Part shown: in pieces, positions 7,467-17,300 of the stretch | Layout: the number at the start of each line of letters is the position of its first letter | Position numbering within the stretch: position 1 is the first letter of the stretch | NCBI RefSeq assembly: GCF_018982965.1 | Contig: NZ_JACBYP010000053.1 | Location: forward strand, 1-51,782 | Reading direction: 5' to 3' | Length of the DNA stretch: 51,782 nt | Source: Streptomyces mayonensis | GTDB lineage: Bacteria > Actinomycetota > Actinomycetes > Streptomycetales > Streptomycetaceae | Notes under the pieces: generated by a model | What the model saw: the letters and a program-made list of their open reading frames with translations, nothing else | Told to the model about the DNA's origin: nothing | Database searches by the model: none | Translations under genes and position numbers: made by a program

Positions 7467-8846
7467 TCAGGCGACGGCGTCGTGCAGCCGGGACGCCTGC
7501 TTGTCCTTCAGCGGGCCGATGACCGACAGGGACGGTCGCCGGCCCAGGACGTCGCGGGCGACGGCGCGGACGTCGTCCGGTGTGACCGAGGCTATCCGCG
7601 CCAGCATGTCGTCGACGGACATCTGCTCGCCCCAGCACAGTTCGCTCTTGCCGATACGGTTCATCAGCGCGCCCGTGTCCTCCAGGCCGAGGACGGTGGA
7701 GCCCTGCAGCTGGCCGATGGCACGGCCGATCTCGTCGTCGGTCAGTCCGTGCTCGGCGACGTGGTCGAGCTCGTCGCGGCAGATCTTCAGCACGTCGTGC
7801 ACCTGGGCGGGCCGGCAGCCCGCGTACACGCCGAAGAGTCCGCAGTCGGCGAATCCCGAGGTGTAGGAGTACACGCTGTAGGCGAGACCGCGCTTCTCGC
7901 GCACCTCCTGGAACAGGCGGGAGGACATGCCGCCGCCGAGGGCGGTGTTCAGTACGCCCAGCGCCCAGCGGCGCTCGTCGGTGCGGGCGAGGCCGGGCAT
8001 GCCGAGGATGACGTGGGCCTGCTCGGTCCTGCGGCCGATCAGCTCGACGCGGCCGGCCGCGCGGATCGTGCGCCGGCCGTCGCGCGGGGCGAGGGGCGTG
8101 GCCACCGGCTCCCGGAAGGCGCCGGCCTTCTCGAAGGCGGCGCGGACCTGGCGTACGACCTTGTGGTGGTCGACGTTGCCGGCCGCGGCGACCACCAGGT
8201 GGGTGGGGTCGTAGTGCTTCTTGTAGAAGCGGCGGATGCGGTCGGCGGTGAGGGCGTTGACCGTGTCCACGGTGCCGAGGACGGGACGGCCCAGCGCGTT
8301 GTCGCCGAACATGGTGTGCGCGAACAGGTCGTGCACGCAGTCGCCCGCGTCGTCCTCGGTCATCGCGATCTCCTCGAGGATGGCGCCGCGCTCGACGTCG
8401 ACGTCCTCCTCCTGGATCAGCGAGCCGGTCAGCATGTCGCAGACGACGTCGATGGCGAGCGGCAGGTCGGTGTCGAGCACGCGCGCGTAGTAGCACGTGT
8501 ACTCCTTGGCCGTGAACGCGTTCATCTCGCCGCCGACGGCGTCGATCGCGGCGGAGATGTCCAGGGCGCTGCGCCTGCGGGTGCCCTTGAAGAGCAGGTG
8601 CTCGAGGTAGTGGGTGGCGCCGTTGAGGGCCGGGGTCTCGTCGCGGGAGCCGACGTGGGCCCAGATGCCGAAGGTCGCGGAGCGGACCGAGGGCAGGGTC
8701 TCGGTGACGATGCGCAGGCCGCCCGGGAGGGTGGTCTTGCGGACCGTGCCGATGCCGTGCTCGCCCTTGATGAGGGTTTGGGTACGGGCGACGGCCCGCG
8801 CCTCCGAGGAGGTGCGGGCCGTCGCCGTGGCGCTACGGGACGTCAC
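7467..8846 (-). CDS. M16 family zinc peptidase
   Basis: A 459-residue peptidase of the pitrilysin/processing-peptidase family. The inverted zinc motif HxxEH is present as HYLEH at residues 79-83, and the third ligand is in the downstream ERGAILEEIAM segment. Two homologous halves are visible; the C-terminal half carries the GLAYSVYSYTS-like arginine-tyrosine region. It is cytoplasmic, with no signal peptide. Its GTG start overlaps the pnp stop (GTGA), so it is translationally coupled to PNPase, an order widely conserved in Gram-positive bacteria. The physiological substrate is not known to me. Confidence 0.93.
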   Translation of the reverse strand: MTSRSATATARTSSEARAVARTQTLIKGEHGIGTVRKTTLPGGLRIVTETLPSVRSATFGIWAHVGSRDETPALNGATHYLEHLLFKGTRRRSALDISAAIDAVGGEMNAFTAKEYTCYYARVLDTDLPLAIDVVCDMLTGSLIQEEDVDVERGAILEEIAMTEDDAGDCVHDLFAHTMFGDNALGRPVLGTVDTVNALTADRIRRFYKKHYDPTHLVVAAAGNVDHHKVVRQVRAAFEKAGAFREPVATPLAPRDGRRTIRAAGRVELIGRRTEQAHVILGMPGLARTDERRWALGVLNTALGGGMSSRLFQEVREKRGLAYSVYSYTSGFADCGLFGVYAGCRPAQVHDVLKICRDELDHVAEHGLTDDEIGRAIGQLQGSTVLGLEDTGALMNRIGKSELCWGEQMSVDDMLARIASVTPDDVRAVARDVLGRRPSLSVIGPLKDKQASRLHDAVA

Positions 8847-11062
8847 TTGTCGGCGTCGTCCTTCTTCTCTTCGCTGCCTTCCTCGCCCTCGATCACGGGG
8901 ATCAGGGAGAGCTTGCCGCGGGAGTCGATCTCGGCGATCTCGACCTGGACCTTCTGGCCCACGCCGAGGACGTCCTCGACGTTCTCCACGCGCTTGCCGC
9001 CGGCGAGCTTGCGGATCTGCGAGATGTGCAGCAGACCGTCCTTGCCGGGCAGCAGGGAGACGAACGCGCCGAAGGTGGTCGTCTTGACGACCGTGCCCAG
9101 GTAGCGCTCGCCGACCTCGGGCATGGTCGGGTTGGCGATGCCGTTGATCGTGGCGCGGGCGGCCTCGGCGGCGGGCCCGTCGGCGGCACCGATGTAGATG
9201 GTGCCGTCGTCCTCGATCGTGATGTCGGCGCCCGTGTCCTCCTGGATCTGGTTGATCATCTTGCCCTTGGGGCCGATGACCTCGCCGATCTTGTCGACGG
9301 GGATCTTCACGGTGATGATCCGCGGCGCGTTCGGGGACATCTCGTCCGGCGTGTCGATCGCTTCCATCATCACGTCGAGGATGTGGAGGCGGGCGTCGCG
9401 GGCCTGCTTGAGGGCGGCGGCCAGGACCGAGGCGGGGATGCCGTCCAGCTTGGTGTCGAGCTGGAGGGCGGTCACGAACTCCTTGGTGCCGGCGACCTTG
9501 AAGTCCATGTCGCCGAAGGCGTCCTCCGCACCGAGGATGTCGGTGAGGGTGACGTAGTGCGTCTCGCCCTCGATCTCCTGGGAGATCAGGCCCATGGCGA
9601 TACCGGCGACGGGGGCCTTCAGCGGCACACCGGCGTTCAGCAGCGACATGGTGGAGGCGCAGACCGAGCCCATGGACGTCGAGCCGTTGGAGCCGAGGGC
9701 TTCGGACACCTGGCGGATCGCGTACGGGAACTCCTCGCGCGTCGGCAGCACCGGCACGAGGGCGCGCTCGGCGAGGGCGCCGTGGCCGATCTCGCGGCGC
9801 TTCGGGGAGCCGACGCGGCCGGTCTCGCCGGTGGAGTACGGCGGGAAGTTGTAGTTGTGCATGTAGCGCTTGCGGGTCACCGGGGAGAGGGTGTCCAGCT
9901 GCTGCTCCATGCGGAGCATGTTCAGGGTGGTGACGCCCAGGATCTGGGTCTCGCCACGCTCGAACAGGGCGGATCCGTGGACGCGCGGGATGGCCTCGAC
10001 CTCGGCGGCCAGGGTGCGGATGTCGGTGACACCGCGGCCGTCGATGCGCTTCTTCTCCTTGATGACGCGCTCACGGACCAGGGTCTTGGTCAGCGAGCGG
10101 TACGCGGCGGAGATCTCCTTCTCGCGGCCCTCGAACTCCGGCAGGAGCTTCTCGGCGGCGAGGGCCTTGACGCGGTCCAGCTCGGCCTCGCGCTCCTGCT
10201 TGCCGGCGATGGTGAGTGCCTGGGCCAGCTCGGGCCGGACGGCGCCGGTGAGCGCCTCGAGGACGTCGTCCTGGTAGTCCAGGAAGATCGGGAACTCGCC
10301 GGTGGCCTTGGCGGCCTTGGCGGCGAGGTCGGCCTGGGCGCGGCAGAGGACCTTGATGAAGGGCTTCGCGGCGTCCAGACCGGCGGCGACGACCTCCTCG
10401 GTGGGGGCCTCGGAGCCGCCCTCGACCAGCTTGATGGTCTTCTCGGTGGCCTCGGCCTCGACCATCATGATCGCGACGTCGCCGTCCTCCAGGGTGCGAC
10501 CCGCGACGACCATGTCGAAGACGGCGTCCTCGAGCTCGGTGTGCGTCGGGAAGGCCACCCACTGGCCGCGGATCAGCGCGACGCGGACGCCGCCGATCGG
10601 GCCGGAGAAGGGCAGGCCGGCCAGCTGCGTGGACGCGGAGGCGGCGTTGATCGCCACGACGTCGTACAGGTGGTCGGGGTTGAGGGCCATGATCGTCGCG
10701 ACGACCTGGATCTCGTTGCGCAGGCCCTTCTTGAAGGACGGGCGCAGCGGGCGGTCGATCAGGCGGCAGGTGAGGATCGCGTCCTCGGAGGGCCGGCCCT
10801 CGCGGCGGAAGAAGCTGCCGGGGATCTTGCCGGCGGCGTACATCCGCTCCTCGACGTCCACCGTCAGCGGGAAGAAGTCGAGCTGGTCCTTGGGGTTCTT
10901 GGAGGCGGTGGTGGCCGACAGCACCATGGTGTCGTCGTCCAGGTACGCCACGGCGGAACCGGCGGCCTGCCTGGCCAGCCGGCCCGTCTCGAAGCGGATG
11001 GTGCGGGTGCCGAAGGCGCCGTTGTCGATGACGGCCTCGGCGTAGTGGGTCTCGTTCTCCAC
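8843..11062 (-). CDS. pnp: polyribonucleotide nucleotidyltransferase (PNPase)
   Basis: A 3'-5' phosphorolytic exoribonuclease and polymerase. With the GTG start at 11062 (VENETHYAEAVID) it is 739 residues, the usual Streptomyces length, preceded by GGAGA. Two RNase PH-like cores flank a helical domain; the second core contains FPPYSTGETGRVGSPKRREIGHG (in part) and SNGSTSMGSVCA. A KH domain (ITVKIPVDKIGEVIGPKGK) and an S1 domain (YLGTVVKTTTFGAFVSLLPG) follow. The acidic Lys-rich tail ends the protein. The open frame extends further upstream, but that part lacks family similarity. It is transcribed after rpsO and coupled to the M16 gene. Confidence 0.96.
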   Translation of the reverse strand: MENETHYAEAVIDNGAFGTRTIRFETGRLARQAAGSAVAYLDDDTMVLSATTASKNPKDQLDFFPLTVDVEERMYAAGKIPGSFFRREGRPSEDAILTCRLIDRPLRPSFKKGLRNEIQVVATIMALNPDHLYDVVAINAASASTQLAGLPFSGPIGGVRVALIRGQWVAFPTHTELEDAVFDMVVAGRTLEDGDVAIMMVEAEATEKTIKLVEGGSEAPTEEVVAAGLDAAKPFIKVLCRAQADLAAKAAKATGEFPIFLDYQDDVLEALTGAVRPELAQALTIAGKQEREAELDRVKALAAEKLLPEFEGREKEISAAYRSLTKTLVRERVIKEKKRIDGRGVTDIRTLAAEVEAIPRVHGSALFERGETQILGVTTLNMLRMEQQLDTLSPVTRKRYMHNYNFPPYSTGETGRVGSPKRREIGHGALAERALVPVLPTREEFPYAIRQVSEALGSNGSTSMGSVCASTMSLLNAGVPLKAPVAGIAMGLISQEIEGETHYVTLTDILGAEDAFGDMDFKVAGTKEFVTALQLDTKLDGIPASVLAAALKQARDARLHILDVMMEAIDTPDEMSPNAPRIITVKIPVDKIGEVIGPKGKMINQIQEDTGADITIEDDGTIYIGAADGPAAEAARATINGIANPTMPEVGERYLGTVVKTTTFGAFVSLLPGKDGLLHISQIRKLAGGKRVENVEDVLGVGQKVQVEIAEIDSRGKLSLIPVIEGEEGSEEKKDDADK

Positions 11063-11241
11063 TAGTGGTTTCTCCGATACTTGTCGTCTTTCGCCCCTCC
11101 TCGCCCGTGTGGCGGGGGGACGGTGGCGGAGAAGCGCTCCAGCAGTGCGGGCCGGTCTTCGATCGAAGCACCCGGGGTTCTGCCCCCGGGGGCCACTACC
11201 GAGGACCGGCGGCGGCGAGGCGCGCTTCTCCTCGTGTCGTT

Positions 11242-11330
11242 CTTGTTCGTCGTCGTACGTGTTCGTCGTACGTGTTTCGTCGTTCGTCGTGTGTCGTCGT
11301 GCGGGTACGCGAACGTGTACGCGCACATCG
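11242..11330. repeat. degenerate CGTCGTACGTGTT repeat zone
   Basis: Successive imperfect copies of a TTCGTCGTACGTG-like word fill about 90 bp in the rpsO-pnp spacer. Copies such as CGTCGTACGTGTT occur twice in direct succession, and later copies decay. Confidence 0.6.
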
Positions 11331-11388
11331 TGCGTCCTGTGTCTGATACCACACTACAAAGGGGCGGCAACACCGCGCACGTACAGCA

Positions 11389-11425
11389 AAGGGAGCGGCC
11401 CCCGAACGATGGGAACCGCTCCCTT
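11389..11425 (-). terminator. hairpin downstream of rpsO
   Basis: A perfect 10-bp stem (AAGGGAGCGG paired with CCGCTCCCTT) with a 17-nt loop begins 9 bp past the rpsO stop, and TTT follows on the minus strand. It is probably the partial terminator or RNase III target that limits readthrough into pnp. Confidence 0.75.
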
Positions 11426-11434
11426 CACGGCGTC

Positions 11435-11722
11435 CTAGCGGGCGCCCGCCGCACCGCGGCGGATGCCGAGGCGCTCGACCAGCGCACGGAAGCGCTGGAT
11501 GTCCTTCTTGGCGAGGTACTGCAGCAGCCGGCGGCGCTGGCCGACCAGGATGAGCAGGCCACGGCGGGAGTGGTGGTCGTGCTTGTGGGTCTTCAGGTGC
11601 TCGGTCAGGTCGGAGATCCGACGGGACAGCAGGGCGACCTGGACCTCGGGGGAGCCGGTGTCGCCCTCCTTGGTACCGAACTCGGTGATGATCTGCTTCT
11701 TCACTGCGGCGTCGAGCGACAC
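11435..11722 (-). CDS. rpsO: 30S ribosomal protein S15
   Basis: A 95-residue ribosomal protein that binds 16S rRNA in the platform of the 30S subunit. The sequence SLDAAVKKQIITEFGTKEGDTGSPEVQ and the core HLKTHKHDHHSRRGLLILVGQRR are diagnostic. I chose the GTG at 11722, preceded by AAGAGGAG, which gives the usual length; the frame stays open upstream without family similarity. It is first in the rpsO-pnp-M16-dapB direction and divergent from the DUF397-type gene. Confidence 0.97.
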   Translation of the reverse strand: MSLDAAVKKQIITEFGTKEGDTGSPEVQVALLSRRISDLTEHLKTHKHDHHSRRGLLILVGQRRRLLQYLAKKDIQRFRALVERLGIRRGAAGAR

Positions 11723-12005
11723 GCGTACTCCTCTTGGTCTGTGAGTGGCCACCGAGTGCCCCCGGTCTACGTCTCGGGGGATCTTCCGTGACTCGGAAGG
11801 CGGGGATCCGCTGGGCGCGACCTCCAGGGCCGAAGCTCCGGGGGCGCGTACACAAACGGCCGTCCCATACCGTACCAGCCCGTAGGGACACCTCTGTCCG
11901 CCACCCGAACCGGTACCCGCATCGGCGAACCGCTGACCTGGAAGAACGTTGGCAAGTATGGTGACCGCACAGCTCGTTGGCACAGCAGGAAGGACCGGAG
12001 CCGCG

Positions 12006-12302
12006 ATGGCCGACGCCGAGGACCAGGATCTCAGGACACGCAAGGAACGGGAGCGGGACGAGCTCTACGCCCTCGACATCTCCGGCGTCGAGTGGCACAG
12101 CGCCCCCGGCACCGAGGAGCACGAGGAGCGGGTGGAGATCGCCTACCTGCCCGAGGGCGCCGTGGCGATGCGTTCGTCGCTCGACCCCGACACCGTGCTG
12201 CGGTACACGGAGGCGGAGTGGCGGGCGTTCGTGCTCGGCGCACGGGACGGGGAGTTCGACCTGGAGCCGGCGCCGGGCGGCGGAGCCGCGACCCCGGAGT
12301 GA
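12006..12302 (+). CDS. DUF397-family protein
   Basis: A 98-residue acidic protein. The pattern VEWHSAP...VEIAYLPEGAVAMRSSLDPD...YTEAEWRAFVLGARDGEFDL matches the DUF397 family of small actinobacterial proteins. These are often encoded with XRE regulators; no such regulator lies next to it here. The ATG at 12006 follows GGAG; ATG 11958 and TTG 11949 are in frame but less well placed. Its stop codon lies within the first unit of a 13-bp array, followed by a strong hairpin. The role is unknown. Confidence 0.8.
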   Translation: MADAEDQDLRTRKERERDELYALDISGVEWHSAPGTEEHEERVEIAYLPEGAVAMRSSLDPDTVLRYTEAEWRAFVLGARDGEFDLEPAPGGGAATPE

Positions 12303-12345
12303 CGGTCGGGAGTGACGCCCGGGAGTGACAGCCCGGAGTGACAGC
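12295..12345 (+). repeat. 13-bp tandem array spanning a stop codon, four units
   Basis: Units resembling CGGGAGTGACAGC begin at 12295, 12307, 12320 and 12333. The first unit contains the TGA stop of the DUF397-type gene, so the array grew out of its 3' end. Confidence 0.8.
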
Positions 12346-12346
12346 C

Positions 12347-12379
12347 CGGGCGGGCGGCACACTGGATGCCGCCCGCCCG
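12347..12379. terminator. 13-bp stem terminator after the DUF397-type gene
   Basis: A perfect 13-bp stem (CGGGCGGGCGGCA paired with TGCCGCCCGCCCG) with a 7-nt loop lies between the convergent DUF397-type gene and eccD. It can serve both strands. Confidence 0.8.
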
Positions 12380-12422
12380 TCGTTACGCCCTCGCAGCCGC
12401 CGGGTGGGGTGTCCCGCGCTCT

Positions 12423-12524
12423 TTGCCGCACTCCTCAGGCTGCCGTACTCCTCCGACTGCCGTGCTCTGCCGACTGCCGTACTCCTCCGACCGCTGTGCC
12501 CTTCCGGCTGCCGGGCCCTTCCGG
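12423..12524. repeat. 17-bp tandem array, six units
   Basis: Six 17-bp units begin at 12423, 12440, 12457, 12474, 12491 and 12508. Units two and four are identical (CTGCCGTACTCCTCCGA); the outer units have diverged. The array ends 17 bp before the eccD stop. Confidence 0.88.
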
Positions 12525-12541
12525 GGCCGCCGGTACGGCCC

Positions 12542-14065
12542 TCAGTCCCCCGTCATCGACCGTGCCGCGGCGTAGACGTCGAACACCGCGAGCGCCAGAG
12601 GAATCAGCGTCAGCAGCACGAAGACCTCGGCGATCTCCATGAAGCGCCCCCAGAAGGGCGTCACCCCGCGGCGGGGAGTGATCAGGCCGATCGCGGTGAC
12701 CAGAGTCACGGCCGCGGCCACCGCCGCCACCAGCCACACACTGCGGAGGTCGAGGGCGCCCGTGTCACCCCTGAGCGCGTCGCGCCAGTACTCCGCCGGC
12801 GGGCGCATCGCCAGCCCCAGGCCGAGAGCGACCAGGCAACCGAGCCCCGCGGCCAGCGTGGCGGCGACCTGAGTGGTGTAACGGAACAGCTGCGCCCGCA
12901 TCACCATCGCGACGCCGGTGGCGAGCGCCAGCAGCTGCGCCCACACGTGACCGGTGAAGCCGAGGACGATCGACGCGCCCACGGAGACCAGCGCACAGCC
13001 CCCTACCAGCCCCGCGAGCAGCTCGTGGCCGCGACGGGCCTGGGCGACGACGCGCTCGGCGTCCACGGGTTCCGGCGCTGCGGTCTCGTCCGCCGAGTAG
13101 GAGCCTCGCGGCCGGTTGGGCGGTTCGTAGCCGATGGGCAGCCGTGCGAAGCGCAGGGACAGGCCCGGCAGGAAAGCGAGCGCGCACACCGACAGGACGG
13201 CGCAGACAGCGGCCGTCTCCATGGGCTCGAGGTGCGTCAGCATCGCCACGAACGTCGCGAGCAGACCGACCGCGGAGGAGAAGACGAACGCCACGAAGGC
13301 GCTGTCGCCGCTGGGCGAGACGAGGGTGAGCACGACGGAGACGACCAGGACCGCCGCGCACGCCAGGAGGAACTGGAGTCGTCCGATGCCCTGCCCCGCG
13401 GCGAGCGGGAGCAGCCCGGAGCCCGCCACGGCGACGTTCGCGAGGCCGCCGACGCCCAGGGCCAGGGCGGAGCCCCGGTCCTCGTACACACGGGCCCGCA
13501 CGCACGCGAAGACGACCAGCAGGACTCCGGCGACCGCGGCGAGGATGCCCTGCAGGCCGTGCATGTCGTGGCGGACCTGGGAACTCCAGGCCACGAACGC
13601 CAGCAGAACGGGGAGTACACCCGCTCCGACCAGGCAGGCGACGCGGGTGAGGGCGCCGTCCCACAGTGTGCGGTCGTGGACGACGGCGGAGGCCACCGCT
13701 TCCGACACGTCGTCGAAGACGGCCGGGGGCAGCGAGTCGGCGAAAGGGCGCAGCGTGAGCAGCTCGCCGTCCAGGATGCGCTGCGCCCCGAAGGACCGGG
13801 CGCTGTCCAGGACGGTCCCGTCACGGCGTACCAGGTGGTACCCGACGGGTGCCCCTTCAGCCGGGCTCTGCCGGGAGAACCGCAGGATCTCCGGGTACAG
13901 GTCGGCGACCGGCACGTCGTCCGGGAGGGCGACGTCGATGCGGCTGTCGGGCGCGACGATGGTGACCCGGCAGAAGCCGAGCCCCGCGCCCGCTGCGGCC
14001 GGACTTCCGGTGCCCGTGCCTGGAGCGCCTGGCGCGCCGGTCGACGCGGAGGCCGTCATGCTCAC
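12542..14065 (-). CDS. eccD: type VII secretion integral membrane protein EccD
   Basis: A 507-residue membrane core component of the ESX translocon. The N-terminal cytoplasmic ubiquitin-like domain (CRVTIVAPDSRIDVALPDDVPVADL in part, residues about 28-105) is followed by about eleven hydrophobic segments, as in other EccD proteins. The characteristic GYHLVRRDG and LDGELLTLRP segments are visible. I chose the GTG at 14065, which has a GAGGGGG site about 7 bp upstream; the in-frame ATG at 14059 is an alternative. It is divergent from eccC, and it faces a repeat-filled spacer downstream. Confidence 0.93.
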   Translation of the reverse strand: MSMTASASTGAPGAPGTGTGSPAAAGAGLGFCRVTIVAPDSRIDVALPDDVPVADLYPEILRFSRQSPAEGAPVGYHLVRRDGTVLDSARSFGAQRILDGELLTLRPFADSLPPAVFDDVSEAVASAVVHDRTLWDGALTRVACLVGAGVLPVLLAFVAWSSQVRHDMHGLQGILAAVAGVLLVVFACVRARVYEDRGSALALGVGGLANVAVAGSGLLPLAAGQGIGRLQFLLACAAVLVVSVVLTLVSPSGDSAFVAFVFSSAVGLLATFVAMLTHLEPMETAAVCAVLSVCALAFLPGLSLRFARLPIGYEPPNRPRGSYSADETAAPEPVDAERVVAQARRGHELLAGLVGGCALVSVGASIVLGFTGHVWAQLLALATGVAMVMRAQLFRYTTQVAATLAAGLGCLVALGLGLAMRPPAEYWRDALRGDTGALDLRSVWLVAAVAAAVTLVTAIGLITPRRGVTPFWGRFMEIAEVFVLLTLIPLALAVFDVYAAARSMTGD

Positions 14066-14390
14066 CCGTTGTCCCCCTCGTAGGTGATGTCGACAGGGTG
14101 CGGCAGCGGCGCGCCCTGTCCCTCGGTACGGATCCTGATGGATCCTGCTCGGTTGTTCCGTGCCACCCTCCCACCGCCGCACGACGGCGCGAGGGAGTGG
14201 TGTCGAACGTTGCGCTCTTCGCGGGTCACCCGCGTTCCCAGGCGGGTTCGCAACCGCTCACACGCATCACGGGCACCCTACCGCCCACTGTTGTCCGTGT
14301 GTGTCAGTAGGATCGCCCTTCGTGATCGACGTGCACCGGCAGGCGAGCGGTGGACGGAACAGGTCTTGTCGGCAAGGAAATCGGGGCGAA
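14066..14390. promoter_or_regulatory. eccD-eccC divergent intergenic region
   Basis: This 325-bp spacer carries no convincing gene and must contain both promoters. A TAGGAT hexamer at 14308-14313 could be a -10 element for eccC, but I see no well-spaced -35. The eccC ribosome binding site (GGGGCGAA) is at the right edge. Confidence 0.45.
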
Positions 14391-17300
14391 GTGAGCCACA
14401 TCGTCGTCAAGCGCCCGCCCAGGGCGCTGCCGAAGAACGTGCCCACGGAAGAGATCCGCCTGCAGTCGCCCCCGGAGCTTCCGCGCGGGCAGCAGGAGGG
14501 CGCGTGGATGCAACTCCTGCCCATGCTCGGCATGGGCGGGTCCGTCGTGTTCTTCTTCAATCCCCAGGCCCAGCCCATCATGAAGATCATGGGCATGGTG
14601 ATGATCGCGTCCACGATCGCCATGGGCATCGCGATGCTGGTGCGCTACCGCCGCGGCAACCAGGGGCAGATGGCCGACACACGCAGGGACTATCTCCGCT
14701 ACCTGTCGCAGACCAGGCGCGCCGCCCACGAGACGGCGAAGGCCCAGCGCGACGCCCAGTACTACCTGCATCCCTCACCGGAACAGTTGTGGGCGCTGGT
14801 CGCCGAGGGCAGCCGGCTGTGGGAACGGCGCACGGGCGACGAGGACTTCGCCCAGGTGCGCGTGGGACTCGGCCCGCAGGCCCTGGCCACCCCTCTGGTT
14901 CCGCCGGAGACCGCTCCGGTGGACGAGCTAGAGCCGCTGAGCGCGGGTGCCATGCATCGCTTCATCGCCACGCACAGCACCCTTGAGGACTTGCCGATGG
15001 CGGTCTCCCTGCGGGCGTTCTACCACGTGACGATCAGCGGCGAGCCGGTCACCGTGCAGGGCGCCGCCCGGGCCCTCACCGCCTCGCTCGCCGCGTTGCA
15101 CTCCCCCGAGGACCTGGTGATCGCCGTCGCCACCGGACGGGAGTCGGCGCCGGGTTGGGAGTGGGCGAAGTGGCTCCCGCACGTGCAGGCGGACCGCGAC
15201 GCCGACGGTGCGGGTTCACGACGGCTGATGACGGCCGACCCGATGGCCCTCGAAGCGCTGCTCGGCGCCCGTCTCGAGGGCCGCCCCAGGTTCCATCCGG
15301 CGGGCCGGCCGGTGCCCGACCAGCCGCACCTGGTCATCGTGCTCGACGGGGTCTCCCTGCCGCCCACGTCGCTGCTGGCGAGCCCGGAGGGCCTGCAGGG
15401 GGTGACCGTGCTGGAGATCGTGCCCGGCACCCTCACCACCGGACGCGGCGACCTCTCGCTCGTCGTACAGCCCGGCAGACTGCTTCTGGAGGCGGCGCAC
15501 GGCGCGGTGTACGAGGGCAGCCCCGACGTCCTCTCCCGGGAGAGCGCGGAAGCGCTGGCGAGGCAGCTCGCGCCGTTGCGCGCGGGAACCGGCGGGGACG
15601 ACGACGAACCGCTCCTGGCCAATCTGGAGTTCACCGACCTCCTCAACCTCGGTGACGCCGCGTCCGTCGATCCGAGCCGGACCTGGCGGCCCCGCTCCCA
15701 GTCGGAACGGCTCAGGGTGCCGATCGGCGTCGGCGAGGACGGCAGGCCCGTGATGCTCGACCTCAAGGAGGCGGCTCAGGAGGGCATGGGGCCGCACGGC
15801 CTGTGCGTGGGCGCGACCGGTTCCGGCAAGTCGGAGCTGCTGCGCACGCTGGTCCTCGGCCTGGCCGTGACCCACTCCTCCGAGACCCTCAACTTCGTGC
15901 TCGCCGACTTCAAGGGCGGTGCGACCTTCGCCGGGATGGCCCAACTGCCGCACGTCGCCGCCGTGATCACCAACCTGGCGGACGACCTGACCCTGGTCGA
16001 CCGGATGGGCGACTCGATCCGCGGCGAGCTCAACCGCCGGCAGGAGATGCTCCGGGACGCCGGCAACTACGCCAACATCCACGACTACGAGAAGGCCCGC
16101 GCGGCCGGCGCCGCGCTCCAGCCGATCCCCTCGCTGGTGCTGGTGATCGACGAGTTCAGCGAACTGCTCACGGCGAAGCCGGACTTCATCGAGATGTTCG
16201 TCCAGATCGGCCGCATCGGCCGGTCGCTGGGCGTCCATCTGCTGCTCGCCTCGCAGCGCCTGGAGGAGGGCCGCCTGCGCGGCCTGGAGACCTACCTGTC
16301 GTACCGGATCGGTCTGCGCACCTTCTCCGCCGCCGAGTCCCGGGCCGCGCTCGGTGTCCCCGACGCCTACGAACTGCCCAACGTCCCCGGTTCCGGTTTC
16401 CTCAAGTTCGGCACGGACGAAATGGTGCGCTTCAAGGCCGCGTACGTCTCGGGCATGTACCGCACGGCCGCGCAGCAGTCGATGTCCGCCGGCGGCCCGC
16501 TGCCCGTCGACCGGCAGCCCGTACTGTTCACCGCCGCCGAGGTCCCGGTGCGGTACGCGGCGGTGCCCCCGCAGCGCGAGGAGAGCCCGGAGGAGGTCGA
16601 CTCCGCGCTCGCCGACACCGTGCTCGACGTCGTGGTGCGGCGTCTGGAGGCACAGGGCCCGAGCGCCCACCAGGTGTGGTTGCCGCCGCTGGACAGTCCG
16701 CCGCCGCTCGACGCGCTGCTGCCCGGCCTCGCACAGGTGGCGGGGCGCGGCCTGACACAGCCGGGCTACGAGGGCGCGGGACGGCTCGTCGTGCCCGCCG
16801 GCATCGTCGACAAGCCGTACGAGCAGCGCCGGGACCCGCTGTGGGTGGACTTCGGGGGCGCCGCCGGTCACATGCAGATCCTCGGCGGACCGCAGTCCGG
16901 CAAGTCGACGCTGCTGCGCTCGCTCATCGCGTCCTTCGCCCTCACGCACACCCCGCACGAGGTGCAGTTCTACGGACTGGACTTCGGTGGCGGCGGCCTG
17001 TCGGCGGTGGCCGGCCTGCCCCACGTCGGAGGCGTGGCCTCGCGCCTCGACCCCGAGAAGGTACGGCGTACGACGGCCGAGGTCTACGGCGTCATGACCC
17101 GCCGCGAGGAGTACTTCCGAACCTCCGGCATCTCGTCGATCGCGGAGTTCCGTGCGCGCCGCGCCCGGGGTGACATCTCGGTGACCGATCAGCCGTGGGG
17201 CGACGTCTTCCTGGTCATCGACGGCTGGGGGAACTTCCGCACGGACTACGAGGGGCTGGAGTCGGTCGTCCTCGACATCGCGTCACGCGGCCTCGGCTAC

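Larger units (their letters stand above)
11063..11434. other. rpsO-pnp intergenic region (372 bp)
   Basis: No gene is seen. From the rpsO side it holds a 10-bp hairpin (11389-11425) and then a degenerate GT/CG-rich repeat zone (about 11242-11330). The pnp ribosome binding site is at the far end. In S. coelicolor the rpsO-pnp spacer is known to carry a pnp promoter and a hairpin cut by RNase III; the same arrangement is likely here. Confidence 0.7.

Noticed and set aside
9026..11065. 679-codon plus-strand open frame antisense to pnp
   Set aside because: Shadow of the well-conserved PNPase frame, with Gly/Asp/Val-rich nonsense and no known motif.
12423..12524. 17-bp array considered as CRISPR
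   Set aside because: The units are directly adjacent with no spacers and diverge gradually, so it is a simple tandem repeat. The same applies to the other arrays.
15216..17024. 602-codon minus-strand open frame opposite eccC
   Set aside because: It overlaps a gene with three intact ATPase motifs and has no motif of its own.
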